DNA of 64,000 bases from Luteococcus peritonei (lineage in GTDB: Bacteria > Actinomycetota > Actinomycetes > Propionibacteriales > Propionibacteriaceae): contig NZ_BAAAIX010000015.1 in the NCBI RefSeq assembly GCF_039526385.1, positions 1-64,000 on the forward strand. The letters run 5' to 3'. Position numbers and translations under genes: made by a program. Positions 44,808-52,513 of the stretch are shown here, piece after piece. The notes beneath the pieces are model-generated. The model saw only the letters and a program-made list of their open reading frames with translations. It did not search any database and had not been told where the DNA came from. Position 1 is the first letter of the stretch, and every line of letters starts with the position of its first letter.

Positions 44808-46162
44808 CCACGCTCTCCCGACAGACCCACGGCCGTCCCAAGGCCCCGGTGCGCATCCTGCACCTGGGCATCGGCAACTTCACCCGCGCCCACCAGGCCT
44901 GGTACACCGAGCACGCCGCCGACGCGGCCGACTGGGGGATCGCCGCCTTCACCGGCCGCTCCGCCGCCATCGCCGAGACCCTGCGCCCCTCCGAGGGCCT
45001 CTACCAGCTCTGCACCGCCACCCCCGAGGGCGACGAGGTGGAGGTGATCAGCTGCCTGTCCGAGGTGCACGCCGCCGACGACCTGGACGCCTGGCGCGGC
45101 TACTTCGCCGACCCGCAGCTGGCGATCGTCACCTCGACCATCACCGAGGCCGGTTACCTGCGCGATGCCGAGGGCAACCTCGACGCGTCCAACCAGCAGC
45201 TCACCGCAGACCTGACCGCCCTGGCCGCCGATCCGAGGGCCGATGTCTCCACCGCACCGGCGAAGTTCGTGGCCGGCCTGCTGGCCCGTCGCGAGGCCGG
45301 CGCCGGTGACATCACCTTCTGCCCCTGCGACAACATCCCGGAGAACGGCCCGATGGTGAAGCGCCTGGTCAGCCAGGCCGCCGAGCGGGTGGACCCCTCC
45401 CTGGTGGAGTGGATCGAGCAGCACGTCGGCGTGGTCACCACGATGGTGGACCGGATCACCCCGCGCACCACCGACGAGGACCGCGAGCGCGTCGCCTCCG
45501 AGACCGGCGTCGAGGACCCGGCCCTGGTGGTCACCGAGCCCTTCTCCGAGTGGGTGCTCTGCGGTGACTTCACGGCTGGCCGCCCGCAGTGGGAGACGAA
45601 GGGCGCCCGCTTCGTCGACGACGTGGCTCCGCACGAGGCCCGCAAGCTCACCCTGCTGAACGGCTCGCACTCCCTGATGGCCTATGCCGGCTCGATCCGC
45701 GGCCACGAGACCGTCTACGAGGCGATCAGCGACGAGACCGTGCTCGGTTGGGTCAACGACTTCTGGGACGATGCCGTCAAGCACCTGGAGCTGCCCGCCC
45801 AGGAGCTGGCCGACTACCGCGAGGCCCTGCTGGCTCGCTACCGCAACCCCCGTATCAAGCACCTGTTGGCCCAGATCGCCGGTGACGGCTCGCAGAAGGT
45901 GCTGATCCGTCATGTGCCCACCATCAAGGCCTCGTTGGCCCAGGGCGAGGTGGCCGAGGGTGCCACCCGCGCCGTCGCGGCCTGGGTGCTGCACCTGCGC
46001 GGCGCCGGCGCCCCGGTCACCGATGCCCGTGCCGAGGAGGTGCTGGCCCTGGTGCAGGGCGACGAGGACACTGCGGTCCACCGGGTTCTCGGCCACCTGG
46101 GGATCGACGATGGACGCATCTTCGATAGCGTCAGGCGACAGATGGCCGAGATCCAGGCCTGA
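44804..46162 (+). CDS. uxuB: fructuronate reductase (mannitol dehydrogenase family, UxuB-like)
   Basis: A polyol-type long-chain dehydrogenase of 452 residues. The N-terminal nucleotide fold begins ILHLGIGNFTRAHQAWYT. The catalytic Lys-Asn-His pattern is KLTLLNGSHSLMAYAG near residue 285. Directly after uxaC it most likely reduces D-fructuronate to D-mannonate (UxuB); tagaturonate reductase (UxaB) or another polyol dehydrogenase are alternatives. Translational coupling (GTGA) to uxaC supports the pathway role. Confidence 0.88.
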   Translation: MTTLSRQTHGRPKAPVRILHLGIGNFTRAHQAWYTEHAADAADWGIAAFTGRSAAIAETLRPSEGLYQLCTATPEGDEVEVISCLSEVHAADDLDAWRGYFADPQLAIVTSTITEAGYLRDAEGNLDASNQQLTADLTALAADPRADVSTAPAKFVAGLLARREAGAGDITFCPCDNIPENGPMVKRLVSQAAERVDPSLVEWIEQHVGVVTTMVDRITPRTTDEDRERVASETGVEDPALVVTEPFSEWVLCGDFTAGRPQWETKGARFVDDVAPHEARKLTLLNGSHSLMAYAGSIRGHETVYEAISDETVLGWVNDFWDDAVKHLELPAQELADYREALLARYRNPRIKHLLAQIAGDGSQKVLIRHVPTIKASLAQGEVAEGATRAVAAWVLHLRGAGAPVTDARAEEVLALVQGDEDTAVHRVLGHLGIDDGRIFDSVRRQMAEIQA

Positions 46163-46189
46163 CGGCCACGACAGCGAAGGACGAATGAC

Positions 46190-47263
46190 ATGCAGCTTCG
46201 AGAAGACGCCCGCTGGGCGCTGGTGGTGCCCACCAGCATGGGTATCCGCATCACACCCGAGAACGGCCAGCCGGTCCACACCTCCGACCGCTTCCTGATG
46301 CAGGCCACCTCCGCCGAGACCAATGTCGCCTCGGTGTCCAGCTACCTGGGCCTGCCCACCAAGGTGCTGACCAATTTCGTGGAGGGCTCGCCGATCAGCG
46401 CCTTCATCAAGCAGAACCTGCGCGCCCGCGGCATGGCCTTCGAGGGACCCGACATCCCGCAGGGCGACGCCTGGGGCTTCCGCCACCAGTTCAACATCGC
46501 CGACTCCGGCTACGGCATGCGCGGCGCGCGCGTGTGGAACGACCGTGCCGGCGAGGTGGGCCGCGAACTCGACGTCAAGGACTTCGACCTGGACAAGCTC
46601 TTCGTCGAGGAGGGCGTCAAGATCCTGCACCTGTCCGGCCTGGTGGCCGCGATCAGCCCGAAGACCAGCGCCTTCTGCGTCGAGCTGGCCAAGAAGGCCA
46701 AGGCCAACGGCACCGTGGTCAGCATGGACATGAACTACCGCGCCTCCTTCTGGAAGGGCCGCGAGGAGGAGCTGGGCAAGGCCTTCCACGAGATCGCCGA
46801 GCTGTGCGACGTCCTGATCGGCAACGAGGAGGACTTCCAGCTCTGCCTGGGCATCCAGGGCCCCCCGCCCGGCGGCGAGGGCATCGAGAGCAAGATCGAC
46901 GGCTTCAAGGACATGATCGGACGCCTGCAGGAGGCCTACCCGAAGGCCTCCTTCTACGCCACCACGCTGCGTGAGGTGGTCAGCGTGAACACCCACAAGT
47001 GGGGCATGGTGGTCTACGGCGACGACGACTTCCACGTGGCCGAGCTGCGCGAGATCGGCGTACTGGACCGCGTCGGCGGCGGCGATGGCTCGGTGGGTGG
47101 CCTGCTCTACGGCATCCTGCAGGGCTGGCCGGCCGAGAAGTGCATGCAGTTCGGCTGGGCCACCGGAGCCCTGGCCGCCACCATGATGACCGACTACGGC
47201 GCCCCGGCCGACGAGGAACAGGTCTGGAGCATCTGGAAGGGCAACGCCCGTATCAAGCGCTGA
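46190..47263 (+). CDS. PfkB-family sugar kinase (2-keto-3-deoxygluconate kinase or gluconokinase-like)
   Basis: A ribokinase-fold enzyme of 357 residues. The N-terminal substrate lid region has ATSAETNVASVSSYLG. The phosphate-binding motif is DRVGGGDGSVGG near residue 292, in place of the common DTxGAGDxF; the catalytic Asp is kept. In classical uronate clusters this slot is KdgK. Since mannonate dehydratase is absent here and gnd is nearby, a kinase acting on gluconate (or mannonate) must be considered. It begins 27 bp after uxuB in the same operon. Confidence 0.82.
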   Translation: MQLREDARWALVVPTSMGIRITPENGQPVHTSDRFLMQATSAETNVASVSSYLGLPTKVLTNFVEGSPISAFIKQNLRARGMAFEGPDIPQGDAWGFRHQFNIADSGYGMRGARVWNDRAGEVGRELDVKDFDLDKLFVEEGVKILHLSGLVAAISPKTSAFCVELAKKAKANGTVVSMDMNYRASFWKGREEELGKAFHEIAELCDVLIGNEEDFQLCLGIQGPPPGGEGIESKIDGFKDMIGRLQEAYPKASFYATTLREVVSVNTHKWGMVVYGDDDFHVAELREIGVLDRVGGGDGSVGGLLYGILQGWPAEKCMQFGWATGALAATMMTDYGAPADEEQVWSIWKGNARIKR

Positions 47264-47350
47264 CCCCTCCCCGGACAGGGCCTGCCCGGCCACGCACCCG
47301 TGTGGCAGGGTGGGCCCTGTCCCGTCCAGAACCCCAGAAGGAGAACCGAC

Positions 47351-47770
47351 ATGGCCACCACCAACACCGCCACCACACACTGGGAAGGCACCCTCATGGA
47401 GGGCCAGGGCCGCACCGAGCTGGCCACCTCCGGCGTCGCCGGCTTCGACGTGAAGTGGGCCGCCCGCGCCGAGGCCGGCCAGGGCACCACGAACCCCGAG
47501 GAGCTGATCGCGGCCGCGCACGCCACCTGCTACTCGATGGCGCTGAGCAACAAGCTGGCCCAGGACGGCACGCCCGCCACCAGCCTGGACACCGCCGCCG
47601 AGGTGAGCTTCCAGCCCGGCCAGGGGATCACCGGCATCACGCTGAAGGTGTCGGGCGACGTGCCCGGCCTGAGCGCCGACGACTTCGCCGAGAAGGCCGA
47701 GTGGGCGAAGGAGAACTGCCCGGTCTCGCAGGCCCTTGCCTCGGTCCCGAAGACCCTCGAGATCGTCTGA
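47351..47770 (+). CDS. OsmC-family peroxiredoxin-like protein
   Basis: A small cytosolic thiol peroxidase of 139 residues. The two family cysteines are in AAAHATCYSMALS (about residue 60) and KENCPVSQAL (about 122); they reduce organic hydroperoxides. The first Cys context HATCYSMAL is of the OsmC rather than Ohr type. The ATG follows AGAAGGAGAA. It has its own ribosome binding site 87 bp after the kinase gene and a terminator downstream, and may be read from the kinase operon. Confidence 0.9.
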   Translation: MATTNTATTHWEGTLMEGQGRTELATSGVAGFDVKWAARAEAGQGTTNPEELIAAAHATCYSMALSNKLAQDGTPATSLDTAAEVSFQPGQGITGITLKVSGDVPGLSADDFAEKAEWAKENCPVSQALASVPKTLEIV

Positions 47771-47810
47771 TTTCTCGCCCCCGGCAGCTGCAATCGACCG
47801 GGGACAGACC

Positions 47811-47837
47811 AATGGCACCCGATGATCGGGTGCCATT
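47811..47837 (+). terminator. rho-independent terminator after the osmC-like gene
   Basis: Arms AATGGCACCC and GGGTGCCATT form a perfect 10-bp stem with loop GATGATC, followed by a short T-rich tail. A weaker CCCCGG/CCGGGG pair lies just before (47779-47803). Confidence 0.8.
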
Positions 47838-48083
47838 TGTCATGCGGTGAAGAATTGCGGCACCCATGTCGATCACTGGCTGACCAAAATCGTCGATTCC
47901 CACCCCTTTGGGTGCATCTTCTGGGGTGGAATCGCCGCTCACAAGCCGCTTGGCGTTCGCTGTGAGTGGATTGGGTAGGCACTGTGGAGTTGTTTGCACC
48001 TAGTGTTTCCAAGCGTCGTCCGGGGGTAATTGCCGGACGGAGGACCGCAGTAATTCCTTCCCCGAAAAACGAGGAGAAAAATC
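47838..48083 (+). promoter_or_regulatory. AT-richer, structured promoter/leader of the WGxxG-type protein
   Basis: The 313-bp gap 47771-48083 holds no gene. Base composition is clearly less GC-rich than its surroundings. An inverted repeat, GATTCCCACCCC (47895-47906) and GGGGTGGAATC (47923-47933), has one bulged C. A short hairpin, CGTCCGG/CCGGACG (48017-48039), lies 45 bp before the ATG, and GAGGAGAAAAA is a strong ribosome binding site. TAGTGT (48001-48006) is a possible -10, but no -35 is clear. Confidence 0.45.
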
Positions 48084-48482
48084 ATGCGCAAGACTCTCGC
48101 CGCTTCCGCTCTGGCCGGTGTCGTCGTCCTGGGTGCCCCCCAGATCGCCGAGGCCCAGACCGCCACCCCGACCCCCTCGCCGACCGCGACCGCCACCGCG
48201 ACCGAGACCGAGACCACCACCAAGACCGTGCACGAGAAGGATCGCACCGGCCTGTGGGGCCTCACCGGTCTGCTGGGCCTGGCCGGCCTGGCTGGTCTCC
48301 GCAAGAAGCCGGAGCACCACACCACCGTGCGTCCCGCCCACGTGGAGACCCGTCGCGTGGAGACCAACCACGACGTGCGCAACGATGTCCGTCACGACGT
48401 CAACCGCACCGACAACCTGAACAGCCGCACCGACAACCTGCGTCAGGGCGACCTGAACAACGACGGTCGTCGCGACATCTGA
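48084..48482 (+). CDS. small exported protein with WGxxG-type membrane segment and polar C-terminal tail
   Basis: The protein has 132 residues. A signal peptide (MRKTLAASALAGVVVLGAPQIAEA) should be cut after residue 24. A Thr/Pro-rich stretch of (AT)n and ET repeats follows at 25-47, then a short hydrophobic segment GLWGLTGLLGLAGLAGLRKK at 54-73. The last resembles the WGxxGxxG membrane anchors that usually end a protein. Here about 60 polar residues follow, with DVRND/DVRHDV and NRTDNLNSRTDNL repeats and a final DLNNDGRRD, shaped like a Ca-binding loop. No enzyme motif is seen. I infer a membrane- or wall-associated protein. Confidence 0.75.
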   Translation: MRKTLAASALAGVVVLGAPQIAEAQTATPTPSPTATATATETETTTKTVHEKDRTGLWGLTGLLGLAGLAGLRKKPEHHTTVRPAHVETRRVETNHDVRNDVRHDVNRTDNLNSRTDNLRQGDLNNDGRRDI

Positions 48483-48518
48483 TCCGACGCCGGTCTCACC
48501 TCGACCGGCACGGACACC

Positions 48519-48554
48519 ACGGGCGCCCGGGAGCAACTGCTCCCGGGCGCCCGT
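48519..48554. terminator. strong bidirectional terminator
   Basis: Arms ACGGGCGCCCGGGAGCA and TGCTCCCGGGCGCCCGT form a perfect 17-bp stem with a 2-nt gap between the arms. Confidence 0.85.
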
Positions 48555-48570
48555 GTCATGCCAGGAGGTG

Positions 48571-48786
48571 TCACAGCGCGGGGGAGAACTCCCGCTCCTC
48601 GACGCGGTCCTGGGCCAGGTGCCGGCCGTTGTAGACCTCCTCGTCCAGGATGCCGTGGCGCTTGGCGACGATCACGGGGATCGCGGCCTGGCCGGCCACA
48701 TTGGTGGCGGTGCGCATCATGTCGAGGATCGGGTCGATGGCCAGCAGCAGGCCGACGCCCTCCAGGGGCAGGCCCAGGATGCCCAT
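48571..48786 (-). pseudogene. C-terminal remnant of a dicarboxylate/amino-acid:cation symporter
   Basis: The 71-codon stretch reads GLPLEGVGLLLAIDPILDMM ... TATNVAGQAAIPVIVAKR, the last helix region of DAACS (GltP/DctA-type) transporters, which are normally 400-450 residues. The other roughly 80% of the gene is absent: upstream in-frame codons up to 48900 have no resemblance. An ATG at 48786 with AGGAAGGGG before it could still allow translation, but a lone last helix cannot transport. It is most likely a deletion remnant. Confidence 0.7.
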
Positions 48787-48902
48787 GGCCGTCCCCTTCC
48801 TGTCGATGCCCTGCGGTGCTGGTGTCGCGCCGGCCGCTGTCCTGCGCTCCGGGACGGTACAACGTCGCGGCGGGGCGGCGCATTCCCGCACCGGGAGCAC
48901 GA

Positions 48903-48939
48903 CGGTCCCCGGGCCGCCGCAGGGGCGGACCGGGGACCG
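48903..48939 (-). terminator. terminator of the pyr operon
   Basis: Arms CGGTCCCCGG (48903-48912) and CCGGGGACCG (48930-48939), with an inner CCGCC/GGCGG pair, lie 40 bp after the pyrC stop. Confidence 0.75.
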
Positions 48940-48979
48940 GCGAGGACAGGGCAGACCGAGGTGCAGCAGGCATGCGGGG

Positions 48980-50248
48980 TCAGCGCTGGAAGGTGCGCCG
49001 TCCCTGCCAGAAGGTGGCCACCACCGGATCGGGCAGCTCGCGGCCGTGGTAGGGGTTGTTACGGCTCATCGAGGCCGAGGCCTCGCGGTCGACGGTGCCG
49101 CGGGCGGAGGGGTCCACCAGCACCAGGTTGGCCACCGAGCCGGGCACCAGGGGCTGGCCCTGCTGGTCGGCGATCCGGCCGATGCGTGCCGGGGCGGTGC
49201 TCATCCGCTCCACCAGGGTGGGCCAGTCCATCCGGCCGGTCTCCACCATGGTCTCCATCACCACCGCCAGGGCCTGCTCCAGCCCGAGCATGCCGGGGCG
49301 CGCGTCGGCGAAGGCGTGGTCCTTGTCCTGCGCGGCGTGCGGGGCGTGGTCGGTGCCCACCACGTCGATGGTGCCGTCGGCCAGCGCCTCGCGGACCGCC
49401 TCGATGTGCTCGTCGGTGCGCAGCGGGGGATTGACCTTGAAGGTGGTGTCGTAGCCCTCCACCTCACGGGTGCCGAGCAGCAGGTGGTGCGGGGTCACCT
49501 CGGCGGTCACGTTGATGCCGCGCTGCTTGGCCCAGCGCACCACCTCGACGCCCTCGGCGGTGGAGATGTGGCAGACGTGGAGCCGCGAGCGGGTCAGCTC
49601 GGCCAGCTGCACGTCGCGGGCGATGATGACGCTCTCCGCCACCGCGGGCCAGCCGCCCAGGCCGAGCCGGCCCGAGATCTCCGACTCGTGGCAGCAGGCG
49701 CCGGGGCCGGCCAGGCCGGCGTCCTGGGAGTGCTGGGCGATGACGCCGTCGAAGGGGCGCACCCATTCCAGCGCGCGACGCATCAGCAGCGAGTCCATGA
49801 CGCACCTGCCGTCGTCGCTGAAGACCCGCACCGCCGCCTCGGAGCGGGCCATCAGGCCCATCTCCGCCAGTTCCTTGCCGTCCAGGTTCTTGGTGACGGC
49901 ACCGATCGGCACCACCTGGGCCGAGCCGTCGCGACGGCCCAGCAGCTGGATGTACTCCGCCTTCTCGGCGTCGTCGGTGACCGGGTCGGTGTTGGCCATG
50001 GCGAAGACGGCGGTGAAGCCGCCGCGCGCCGCGGCCAGGGTGCCGGTGCGCACCGTCTCGGCATCCTCACGGCCGGGTTCGCGCAGGTGGGTGTGCAGGT
50101 CCACCAGGCCGGGCAGGGCCAGCAGGCCGTCGGCGTCGATCCGCTCGGCGCCGGGCACCGGTTCGTCGACGATCCGCCCCTCGTGCAGGTGCAGGTCGGT
50201 GGTGGTGCCGTCGGCCAGTCGGGCGCCGCTGATCAGGTAGTTGGTCAC
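48980..50248 (-). CDS. pyrC: dihydroorotase
   Basis: A cytosolic amidohydrolase of 422 residues that cyclises carbamoyl-aspartate to dihydroorotate, the third step of pyrimidine synthesis. The zinc-site motif DLHTHLREPG is near residue 49. Other conserved blocks are CHISTAEGVEVVRWAKQRG, EVTPHHLLL and the catalytic Asp in GTDHAPH. It is of the class I, PyrB-associated type. The ATG overlaps the pyrB stop by 4 bp. Confidence 0.95.
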   Translation of the reverse strand: MTNYLISGARLADGTTTDLHLHEGRIVDEPVPGAERIDADGLLALPGLVDLHTHLREPGREDAETVRTGTLAAARGGFTAVFAMANTDPVTDDAEKAEYIQLLGRRDGSAQVVPIGAVTKNLDGKELAEMGLMARSEAAVRVFSDDGRCVMDSLLMRRALEWVRPFDGVIAQHSQDAGLAGPGACCHESEISGRLGLGGWPAVAESVIIARDVQLAELTRSRLHVCHISTAEGVEVVRWAKQRGINVTAEVTPHHLLLGTREVEGYDTTFKVNPPLRTDEHIEAVREALADGTIDVVGTDHAPHAAQDKDHAFADARPGMLGLEQALAVVMETMVETGRMDWPTLVERMSTAPARIGRIADQQGQPLVPGSVANLVLVDPSARGTVDREASASMSRNNPYHGRELPDPVVATFWQGRRTFQR

Positions 50249-51192
50249 TTGGATCCCTCGTTCGAGCCGCCGAGCACGTGGTACAGGACGCTCATCCGGA
50301 CGGCGACACCGGCTGAGACCTGGTCAAGGATCAGCGAGCTCGCGGCATCGGCCGCCTCGCTGGAGATCTCCAGGCCACGGTTCATCGGGCCCGGATGCAT
50401 GATCGCGACGCCCTCGCGCAGCCGGCGCAGGCGGTTGGCTGTGAGCCCCCAGCCGGCGATGTACTCCCGGGCGCTGGGGAAGAAGCCCGAGCTCATCCGC
50501 TCGCGCTGCACCCGCAGCATCATGGCGACGTCGGCGCGCTGCAGCGCCTCGTCGAAGTCCTGCACCACCTCGACACCCCACTGGTCCGCGCCGGTGGGCA
50601 TCAGGGTCGGGGGAGCGCAGAGCAGCACCTCGGCGCCCAGGGTGTTGAGCAGGCTCACGTTCGAGCGCACCACGCGGGAGTGCAGCAGGTCGCCGGTGAT
50701 GGCCACCGTGCGGCCCTCGAAACCGTCCACCGGACCGCCGTCGAGGCTGCGGAAGTGCTGGCGCATGGCATAGGCGTCGAGCAGCGCCTGGGTGGGATGC
50801 TCGTGGGAGCCGTCGCCGGCATTGACCACGCTGGCGCGCACCCAGTCGGCGGCCTGCTGCACCGTGCCGGAGCCGGCATGGCGGATCACGAAGCAGTCCA
50901 CCCCCATCGCGTCCAGGGTGAGCATGGTGTCCTTCATGGACTCGCCCTTGCTGACGCTGGAGCCCTTGGCGGAGACGTTGATGGTGTCCGCGCTCATCCA
51001 CTTGCCCGCGATCTCGAAGGAGGTGCGGGTGCGGGTGGAGTCCTCGAAGAACATGTTGATGATGGTGCGACCGCGCAGGGTGGGCAGCTTCTTGATCTCG
51101 CGGCCCTGCACCTCGTGCATCTCCTCGGCCAGGTCCAGGATGCCGAGCACCTCGGCGCGGTCCAGGTTGGATGCCGCCAGCAGGTTCTTCAT
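50245..51192 (-). CDS. pyrB: aspartate carbamoyltransferase catalytic subunit
   Basis: An enzyme of 315 residues joining carbamoyl phosphate and aspartate. The carbamoyl-phosphate loop FFEDSTRTRTSFE is near residue 50, SVSKGES near 80 and HPTQALLD near 134. No pyrI regulatory subunit is present, as usual outside enterobacteria. It overlaps both pyrR and pyrC by 4 bp, so the three are one translation unit. Confidence 0.96.
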   Translation of the reverse strand: MKNLLAASNLDRAEVLGILDLAEEMHEVQGREIKKLPTLRGRTIINMFFEDSTRTRTSFEIAGKWMSADTINVSAKGSSVSKGESMKDTMLTLDAMGVDCFVIRHAGSGTVQQAADWVRASVVNAGDGSHEHPTQALLDAYAMRQHFRSLDGGPVDGFEGRTVAITGDLLHSRVVRSNVSLLNTLGAEVLLCAPPTLMPTGADQWGVEVVQDFDEALQRADVAMMLRVQRERMSSGFFPSAREYIAGWGLTANRLRRLREGVAIMHPGPMNRGLEISSEAADAASSLILDQVSAGVAVRMSVLYHVLGGSNEGSK

Positions 51193-51785
51193 CGCACTCC
51201 TCCCACACGCTGGATGGTGACCTCGTCGGTGCCGTCGGCCTCGGACAGGTGCACGCTGACCCGCTCGTCGGCGGCGGTGCCGATGGCCAGGCCGGTCACG
51301 TCGGCCTGCAGCGGCAGCTCGCGGTGACCGCGGTCCACCAGGACGGCCAGCATCACCCGGGCCGGGCGGCCGATGTCCTTGAGCGCGTCCAGCGCGGCCA
51401 GCACGGTGCGGCCGGACTGCAGCACGTCGTCGACGATCACCAGGTTCTTGCCCTCGATGCTGCCCGGGACATGGGTGGGGCCCACCTTGCGGGTGGGGTT
51501 CTTGCGCAGGTCGTCGCGGTACATGGTGATGTCCAGCGTTCCCACCGGCACCTCGACGCCCTCCACCTGGCCCACCAGGGCGGCCAGGCGACGGCTCAGC
51601 GGCACGCCTCGGGTGGGGATGCCGAGCACGATCAGGTCGTCCGCGCCATGGTTCAGCTCCACCACCTGGTGGGCCATGCGGGTCAGCGATCGCGCGATCT
51701 CGGCGGAGTCGAGGATGGTCCGCACCGGGCCGACATCGGCGCCGGGATCGTCGGCACGCTCGGGCGGTGGGGCTTCGGATGTCAC
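51189..51785 (-). CDS. pyrR: bifunctional pyr operon regulator / uracil phosphoribosyltransferase PyrR
   Basis: A protein of 198 residues of the type I phosphoribosyltransferase fold. The PRPP loop is NLVIVDDVLQSGRTVLA near residue 110, with the flexible loop DITMYRDDLRKNPTRK before it. PyrR binds pyr mRNA leaders when UMP is high and lowers operon expression. The GTG at 51785 has GGAG 8 nt upstream; further in-frame sequence overlaps the leader and the divergent gene. It heads pyrR-pyrB-pyrC. Confidence 0.95.
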   Translation of the reverse strand: MTSEAPPPERADDPGADVGPVRTILDSAEIARSLTRMAHQVVELNHGADDLIVLGIPTRGVPLSRRLAALVGQVEGVEVPVGTLDITMYRDDLRKNPTRKVGPTHVPGSIEGKNLVIVDDVLQSGRTVLAALDALKDIGRPARVMLAVLVDRGHRELPLQADVTGLAIGTAADERVSVHLSEADGTDEVTIQRVGGVR

Positions 51786-51855
51786 GATGGGTCTCCGCTC
51801 TGGGACCCCGATGTCACCGCGGTTCGGGGACGAAGGTCCTCGAACCGCCAATCTA
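51786..51855 (-). promoter_or_regulatory. structured pyrR leader, candidate PyrR-responsive element
   Basis: TAGATT (51850-51855, minus) is the likely -10. The leader folds into a 13-bp hairpin (51819-51831 with 51836-51848) and a second one (GGGTC 51789-51793 with GACCC 51804-51808). The second contains the GCGGAG ribosome binding site in its loop and 3' side. The loop UCCCAGAGCGG resembles the PyrR-binding consensus UCCNGNGAGG but is not exact. Translational autocontrol is plausible. Confidence 0.5.
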
Positions 51856-51901
51856 GCAACAGCCGAGGGGTGGTCGCACACCGACCGGGGGCCGGATTCG
51901 C

Positions 51902-51907
51902 TAGGAT
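51902..51907 (+). promoter_or_regulatory. -10 element for a leaderless small membrane-protein gene
   Basis: TAGGAT ends 7 nt before the ATG at 51915. Confidence 0.5.
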
Positions 51908-51914
51908 CCGGGAC

Positions 51915-52271
51915 ATGAACGCATGGACGCTGCTGGACACCTTCACCTTCCCCGGCTGGCCCGAGGTTCCCGAGCCCTCGCTGTGGCACCTGTTCCTGAT
52001 CTGCATCCTCGGCCCGCTGCTGCTCGGCGCCCTGGTCACCGCCTTCTTCCTGGGCGGCAGCCGCCGCCACGCCGTGGCGCAGGAGGAGGCCGCCGTCGGC
52101 CTGGTCGACGATCCCGACCGCCCCGCGCTGCGCCGCGCCCAGCCCTCGCGCGCCGTCGAGGGTGCGCCCGCGCGCGCCGTCGACACCGATGCCCGCCACG
52201 ACGAGCTGGAGGTGGACCCCGAGCCGGGTCGCCGGGGTGGCGCCACCGCGGCGGACCAGTTCCGCCACTGA
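51915..52271 (+). CDS. small single-pass membrane protein
   Basis: The protein has 118 residues. One membrane helix lies at about 24-46 (LWHLFLICILGPLLLGALVTAFFLG), with a short outside N-terminus and a cytosolic tail. The tail is rich in Arg, Asp and Ala and has no recognised domain. I know no named family. It is divergent from pyrR and ends before a strong terminator, so it forms a single-gene unit. Confidence 0.7.
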   Translation: MNAWTLLDTFTFPGWPEVPEPSLWHLFLICILGPLLLGALVTAFFLGGSRRHAVAQEEAAVGLVDDPDRPALRRAQPSRAVEGAPARAVDTDARHDELEVDPEPGRRGGATAADQFRH

Positions 52272-52311
52272 TCCTGCGGCGCCTGCGGCGCCCGTCCAGC
52301 AAGGCCTTCGC

Positions 52312-52347
52312 GAGAGGTCCCCGGCCACCCGGCCGGGGGCCTCTCGT
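52312..52347 (+). terminator. terminator
   Basis: Arms CGAGAGGTCCCCGGCC and GGCCGGGGGCCTCTCG pair over 16 positions (one G-T) with loop ACCC. Confidence 0.85.
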
Positions 52348-52426
52348 CGTTCCCGGCGTCCTCGACGAGATCCCAGAAGTTGAGACCAGATTGGAAATCG
52401 GGAGGTCGCGTGGTTGACTCACGGAC

Positions 52427-52513
52427 ATGCAGACCGCCAGCAACCCGCTCCTCGTGACCCGTCGTCACGTGGACCTGCTGCGCCTCAATGGCTGCATGTG
52501 TTGGATGCGTTGA
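52427..52513 (+). CDS. 28-residue cysteine-rich leader peptide (attenuator uORF)
   Basis: A short ORF ahead of the sulfate-assimilation operon. The peptide has a conserved-looking middle (TRRHVDLLRL) and ends NGCMCWMR, placing two Cys codons near the stop. Cys-ending leader ORFs that sense cysteine by ribosome stalling are described upstream of sulfur genes in actinobacteria. No Shine-Dalgarno precedes the ATG. TTGGAA (52391-52396) and TTGACT (52414-52419) are 17 nt apart, with 7 nt left to the ATG, so a leaderless mRNA is possible although the -10 is atypical. Confidence 0.7.
   Translation: MQTASNPLLVTRRHVDLLRLNGCMCWMR

Noticed and set aside
44531..47836. An 1101-codon minus-strand open frame antisense to the uxaC operon
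   Set aside because: UxaC, UxuB and the PfkB kinase are recognisable on the plus strand; the antisense product is compositionally biased.
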